From Candidatus Poseidoniaceae archaeon (GTDB taxonomy: Archaea > Thermoplasmatota > Poseidoniia > Poseidoniales > Poseidoniaceae): DNA of 11,098 bases. The DNA lies in contig DUJJ01000131.1 in assembly GCA_013329865.1 (NCBI GenBank), positions 2,078-13,175 of the forward strand, read 5' to 3'. The notes below the pieces were generated by a model. That model was not told the DNA's origin. It did no database searches and saw nothing but the letters and a program-made list of their open reading frames with translations. Every line of letters begins with the position of its first letter. The first letter of the stretch is position 1. Shown here piece by piece: positions 7,500 through 11,098 of the stretch. Made by a program: the position numbers and the translations under genes.

Positions 7500-10400
7500 A
7501 TGAGTGTTTACAGTAAGTCCCTCTCCTTATTTGCGATTTTTTTGCTGTCTATCACTGCGCCACTACTAACAACAAATTCCCAAGCACAAATGGTATCTGA
7601 TATCGAGGTTTTGCACACTGCTGTCAATCCAAACAACAACAAAACATATCACCTCCTAAGCCCGGGTTCATGGACCGAATCGGCGGTTGTCGCCCGAGCA
7701 CTGGACGGATTCCTAACAACAATTGATGATGAGGATGAAAATCAGTGGGTATTCGACACATTTGGTTCATTTGATAACCAGTCGAGGCATTTGTGGATTG
7801 GACTTTCAGACCCAGATGATGAAGATGATTATCGGTGGCATGATGGCACACCGTTCCACTACAGAAACTGGGGTGTGGACCAACCATCTGACAGCGATAC
7901 GGAGAACTTTGTCCACATTGCAGGAACCAATATGGGCAACATAATGCCTGGAACATGGAATGATTTGACAGACGACCCACAATACTTTCCAGTTTATGGT
8001 GTGGTAGAAGTTGGTGATGCCGTAGACTACGCGCTGCGCTTTGACGGTCAAGACGACCACGTAATCATCGAAGATGAAATACCCGAATTAACCAATAGTA
8101 TCTCGATTACTGCATTGATTAATACACCTGATTCTACAGGTATACAATTTATTACTATGCTTGGTGATTACGGTTGGGGATTATATATCAACGACGGAGA
8201 GTTAGCATATTCTAGTCAGTATTCTATTTCGCAGCATCCAAACTCTAACAGGACCATATCAGAGGATGTCTGGACCGAGGTAACTGTTGAGATTCAAGAA
8301 AATATTGGCGGCCAGTTCTACATAGACGGGATTCCAGCGGGGGAAATATCTGCTGAAGATGCGTTAATCCCACAAGGTGATTTCGGTTCTAACGACTGTT
8401 ACCAATCAGGCGAAGATTGTGATGAACTATTTTTTGGCAAGATGGGAGCTGGATGTGACTGCAATTTTTATTACGGGATGATTGACTATATTGTGATTAG
8501 TAACATGGAGCATACACTAACCTGGGAATTCCTCGAAGGAGAAGGTTCGTTCACCGATGATTCAACGGAAGAATTTGGCGGCGAAATCGATGGCGCTTCT
8601 TGGGTCATGCCAGATGGCACCCTCGTTGCTCAAGCTATCGAGTTGTTTTCTGATGAGGAAGTATACGAAATAAGCGGACAAGAGGGGGACCAGTTACTGT
8701 TCTTCATGGAAGTTGAAGAATACACACGAAATTTATACCTTGATGTATACTTTGCTTACGATGATTGGGATGACTGGGGTGAGTATAATTTCGATGCTTA
8801 CTTTGCCCATGATTACATTCCAAACCCATGGGAATATGATGACATTAGAGAAGATAATTACGATTACATGTGGGTTGACTACTCGTGGCCGGATGAAGGT
8901 ATTATGTGGATGGTAATCGTACCTCAAACCGATATTGACGACCTCACAATCTACGCTTATGCAGAAATTGCTGATCCTCCACCCTCGCTTGATGAAATGA
9001 CAGAATTGGTGAACGAAATTCCAGTTACCAGCCAAAAAATAAATCCGTCACGAGGGGCACCAGACGAAGACCGAGTGTTGCACTACTACGTTAATGCTGC
9101 AGAAAATCTCTCATCGTTAACAATAGAGACCTATGGCGGGACTGGCAATGTCGACCTAGCGATATCATCAGTGACTGTTCCGGACCCATTCAACTCATTC
9201 TTTGGATGGGAAGAACCATGGTTTGAAGATTTTGATGATGTTGGAGTAATCGGTGGCTTTGTTGATGTTGACGCGAAATCTGATTGGTCAACTGGTCCAG
9301 GAAATGATCATCAGGTAGCGCTATATGACTTGTCACCAGGAATTTACTATGTTACGGCATATACCTATGGCAAAGCCAACGACTTCACAATTGTTGCTTC
9401 AATGGCTTTTGAACCTGACAATATCGAGCCGGAGGATGCTATTGAATTAATGCCGGGAATTCCGTACGGACCTATCAGCGGATATGATGGCCTTAGCCAA
9501 TACTTCAAAGTGAACGTGCCTGAAACCGTTGAACGACTAGAAATTGACCTCAGCGACGGCTTTGGCGAGGCATCAATATTTGTGAAGTTAGCAGATTCAC
9601 CCTCGACAACTGATTACACGCATCGTAGTAACAGCCCCGGTGCAGGTGACAAAATTGGATTTAATGATCCCACTCCAGGCACCTATTACATTTTGGTCAA
9701 CACTGAAATGGTATTTGGTGATGTCATAATTACTGCATCATTTACCGATCGATACGTCTGGCAATATGACGGTACACCAATTCAATTATTCAATGCTGAG
9801 GAAGTTTCAGGTATCGATGCACCTGCAGGCGAGTCCATGAGTTTCTTTGCCGAACTTACCTCTCCAGGAGAGTTTCTGACCATACAAACCTTCGGCGGAA
9901 GCGGCGATTTGACGATTACTGCCACCGGAAATGAATTGGTGTTTGGCTTTGAAGACCTCTTTGATATGTTGGAAGAAGATGATTACATGAAAGGTGAAGG
10001 CCGTCAATCAACCAGCAGTGACTTTGATTCAGAACCAGTAACCGAGGTGTCATATGGTGAAGGAACAGAGCAAATGATTACCGTTGACTTCCCAGCAAAT
10101 GGCAGATTTGATATCACATTGACTGCTGTTGATGACATAAGTGACGTAACCATAGTTGCGGTGTGGAGTTACGCTGAATTCATTGATCCAGTGCCAGAAC
10201 CTGTTGAAATTGTTGATCCTGTTATTGAAGAAAATTGTCGAGAAATTGCGGAGTCCGAGATGGCAGACAATGACCGTGACGGCAACGGTGTGCTCAGTGC
10301 CGATGAGTTAAGGTCGGTAATGATAAACGAAGCAAGACTTGACTTCGCTATCACCGATTCAAATGTTGACGGGGAAATAGAATTCGCTGAATTACTCCAA

Positions 10401-11098
10401 GTAACTTGCTCATGTTCAAATGAACTCACCTCAACATTTGAACAATTATCACCATATGACAAGGAAATTAGCATTGAGAAACTATCATCACAAGTGTATG
10501 AAAACAAGTATAACTTCTTTGAGATTGATAGCAACTCCAACCGCCAAATATCACGGTCTGAAATCGACATTTTGATATTGCTCTGTGAAACAACGTTCGA
10601 TGCTTTTGATGGCGATGGTGATGGTGTTCCTGACATTGATGATGCTTTCCCCGAAGACCCTGACGAAACCAAAGATACAGACGGTGATGGTGTTGGTGAT
10701 AACGCAGATTTAGCCCCCTCTGTGGCAAATGATCTTATCTATTCCGCTGGAGCAATATTGGCAATCGGTTTACTAGCAATGTTGGTCCTAGTTGCTCGCG
10801 GTTCGAGACGTAGCGAAGTTGTTGAAGACTGGGATTCTGATAAACAGTATAACATAGCGGAGCAAATGCTTGGAATGCAGGAATCCGCAGTTCCCAACCC
10901 AGCTACTTCGGTAGCCACCAGCGAAGCGTATGATTCAGTAAACAACTACCCTACTAATTTCGCAAATGATATTCCATTCAGTGATGATAGCAAACTATTC
11001 GAGCAGTTGATTTCTCAACCGCAATCACCCCCCGAACAATTACTCGGTATGATTGATGTCAATGGATTAGAAACAATAGAGTATCCTGTTGGCAGTGG
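7500..11098 (+). CDS. Large secreted, membrane-anchored multidomain surface protein (C-type lectin, LamG, PPC, EF-hand, TSP3); C-terminus cut off by window edge
   Basis: I translated 1199 open codons running off the window end. A Sec signal peptide spans 1-29 (probable cut after SQA). A C-type lectin-like fold spans about 49-173, with WIGL (99-102), W113, W124, QPSD (128-131) and WND (153-155) but no cysteines. A LamG-like domain spans about 177-368, starting at LRFDG, with C300, C307, C319 and C321. Three to four PPC-like beta domains span about 380-895, with GTGNVDL (547-553), PGIYYV (613-618), PGTYYI (726-731) and GGSGDL (799-804). EF-hand loops lie at 925-936, 953-964 and 1010-1021. Asp-rich TSP3-like repeats span 1037-1074. 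One membrane helix (1079-1099) is followed by RGSRR, so the N-terminal side faces outside and the tail is cytoplasmic. A likely role is calcium-dependent binding to glycans, particles or cells. No catalytic motif was recognised. An in-frame ATG at 7470 is a less likely start. Architecture is well supported; the function is inferred. Confidence 0.88.
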   Translation, partial: MSVYSKSLSLFAIFLLSITAPLLTTNSQAQMVSDIEVLHTAVNPNNNKTYHLLSPGSWTESAVVARALDGFLTTIDDEDENQWVFDTFGSFDNQSRHLWIGLSDPDDEDDYRWHDGTPFHYRNWGVDQPSDSDTENFVHIAGTNMGNIMPGTWNDLTDDPQYFPVYGVVEVGDAVDYALRFDGQDDHVIIEDEIPELTNSISITALINTPDSTGIQFITMLGDYGWGLYINDGELAYSSQYSISQHPNSNRTISEDVWTEVTVEIQENIGGQFYIDGIPAGEISAEDALIPQGDFGSNDCYQSGEDCDELFFGKMGAGCDCNFYYGMIDYIVISNMEHTLTWEFLEGEGSFTDDSTEEFGGEIDGASWVMPDGTLVAQAIELFSDEEVYEISGQEGDQLLFFMEVEEYTRNLYLDVYFAYDDWDDWGEYNFDAYFAHDYIPNPWEYDDIREDNYDYMWVDYSWPDEGIMWMVIVPQTDIDDLTIYAYAEIADPPPSLDEMTELVNEIPVTSQKINPSRGAPDEDRVLHYYVNAAENLSSLTIETYGGTGNVDLAISSVTVPDPFNSFFGWEEPWFEDFDDVGVIGGFVDVDAKSDWSTGPGNDHQVALYDLSPGIYYVTAYTYGKANDFTIVASMAFEPDNIEPEDAIELMPGIPYGPISGYDGLSQYFKVNVPETVERLEIDLSDGFGEASIFVKLADSPSTTDYTHRSNSPGAGDKIGFNDPTPGTYYILVNTEMVFGDVIITASFTDRYVWQYDGTPIQLFNAEEVSGIDAPAGESMSFFAELTSPGEFLTIQTFGGSGDLTITATGNELVFGFEDLFDMLEEDDYMKGEGRQSTSSDFDSEPVTEVSYGEGTEQMITVDFPANGRFDITLTAVDDISDVTIVAVWSYAEFIDPVPEPVEIVDPVIEENCREIAESEMADNDRDGNGVLSADELRSVMINEARLDFAITDSNVDGEIEFAELLQVTCSCSNELTSTFEQLSPYDKEISIEKLSSQVYENKYNFFEIDSNSNRQISRSEIDILILLCETTFDAFDGDGDGVPDIDDAFPEDPDETKDTDGDGVGDNADLAPSVANDLIYSAGAILAIGLLAMLVLVARGSRRSEVVEDWDSDKQYNIAEQMLGMQESAVPNPATSVATSEAYDSVNNYPTNFANDIPFSDDSKLFEQLISQPQSPPEQLLGMIDVNGLETIEYPVGS

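Noticed and set aside
7624..7980. Open 118-codon minus-strand frame and an overlapping plus-strand 73-codon frame (7723-7944)
   Set aside because: Both lie inside the lectin domain coding sequence, whose frame carries clear signal peptide and fold motifs. They have no recognisable domain.
10169..10672. Open 167-codon reading frame on the minus strand, rich in serine
   Set aside because: It is antisense to the EF-hand/TSP3 part of the surface protein. Its Ser richness is what reading Asp/Glu/Asn-rich codons backwards gives, and no domain is visible.
10608..10721. Possible DNA tandem repeat (GATGGTGATGGT-like)
   Set aside because: The repetition is explained by the Asp-Gly codons of TSP3-like calcium repeats. 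The units are not identical and the region is short.

Overview
The window looks like a piece of a planktonic marine archaeal genome, most likely Marine Group II / Candidatus Poseidoniales (Thermoplasmatota). This is an inference. It rests on an archaeal-type glycyl-tRNA synthetase, a geranylgeranyl reductase of the archaeal membrane-lipid pathway, a very long Lhr-type helicase, modest GC, short intergenic gaps with no clear Shine-Dalgarno sites, and a multidomain calcium-binding surface protein anchored by one C-terminal membrane helix. No 16S or other taxonomic marker is present, so the lineage is not proven.

Layout: (1) positions 1-854, minus strand, hold the N-terminal 284 codons of glycyl-tRNA synthetase, cut by the window edge. 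(2) A divergent 97-bp promoter region follows. (3) Positions 952-2052, plus strand, encode a geranylgeranyl reductase family flavoprotein. (4) A 105-bp gap contains a palindrome and a weak TATA-like element. (5) Positions 2158-7443 encode a 1761-residue Lhr-type superfamily 2 helicase, whose C-terminal half contains two similar winged-helix/AlkZ-like modules. (6) A 56-bp gap contains a small inverted repeat and a TATA-like TTTTTAA. (7) Positions 7500 to the window end hold the first 1199 codons of a secreted, membrane-anchored protein. Its order is signal peptide, C-type lectin-like domain, LamG-like domain, three to four PPC-like beta domains, a cysteine-bracketed EF-hand block, thrombospondin-3-like Asp-rich repeats, a transmembrane helix and a cytoplasmic tail.

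The four genes do not form an obvious pathway. Translation, lipid saturation and DNA repair are housekeeping functions. The surface protein is the accessory, environment-facing gene and probably acts in calcium-dependent adhesion or glycan/particle binding. No mobile element, CRISPR array, rRNA or tRNA gene was seen, and no gap exceeds 300 bases. I found no evidence of a defence system or other multi-gene novel system. The most unusual content is the surface protein architecture and the duplicated module in the helicase.
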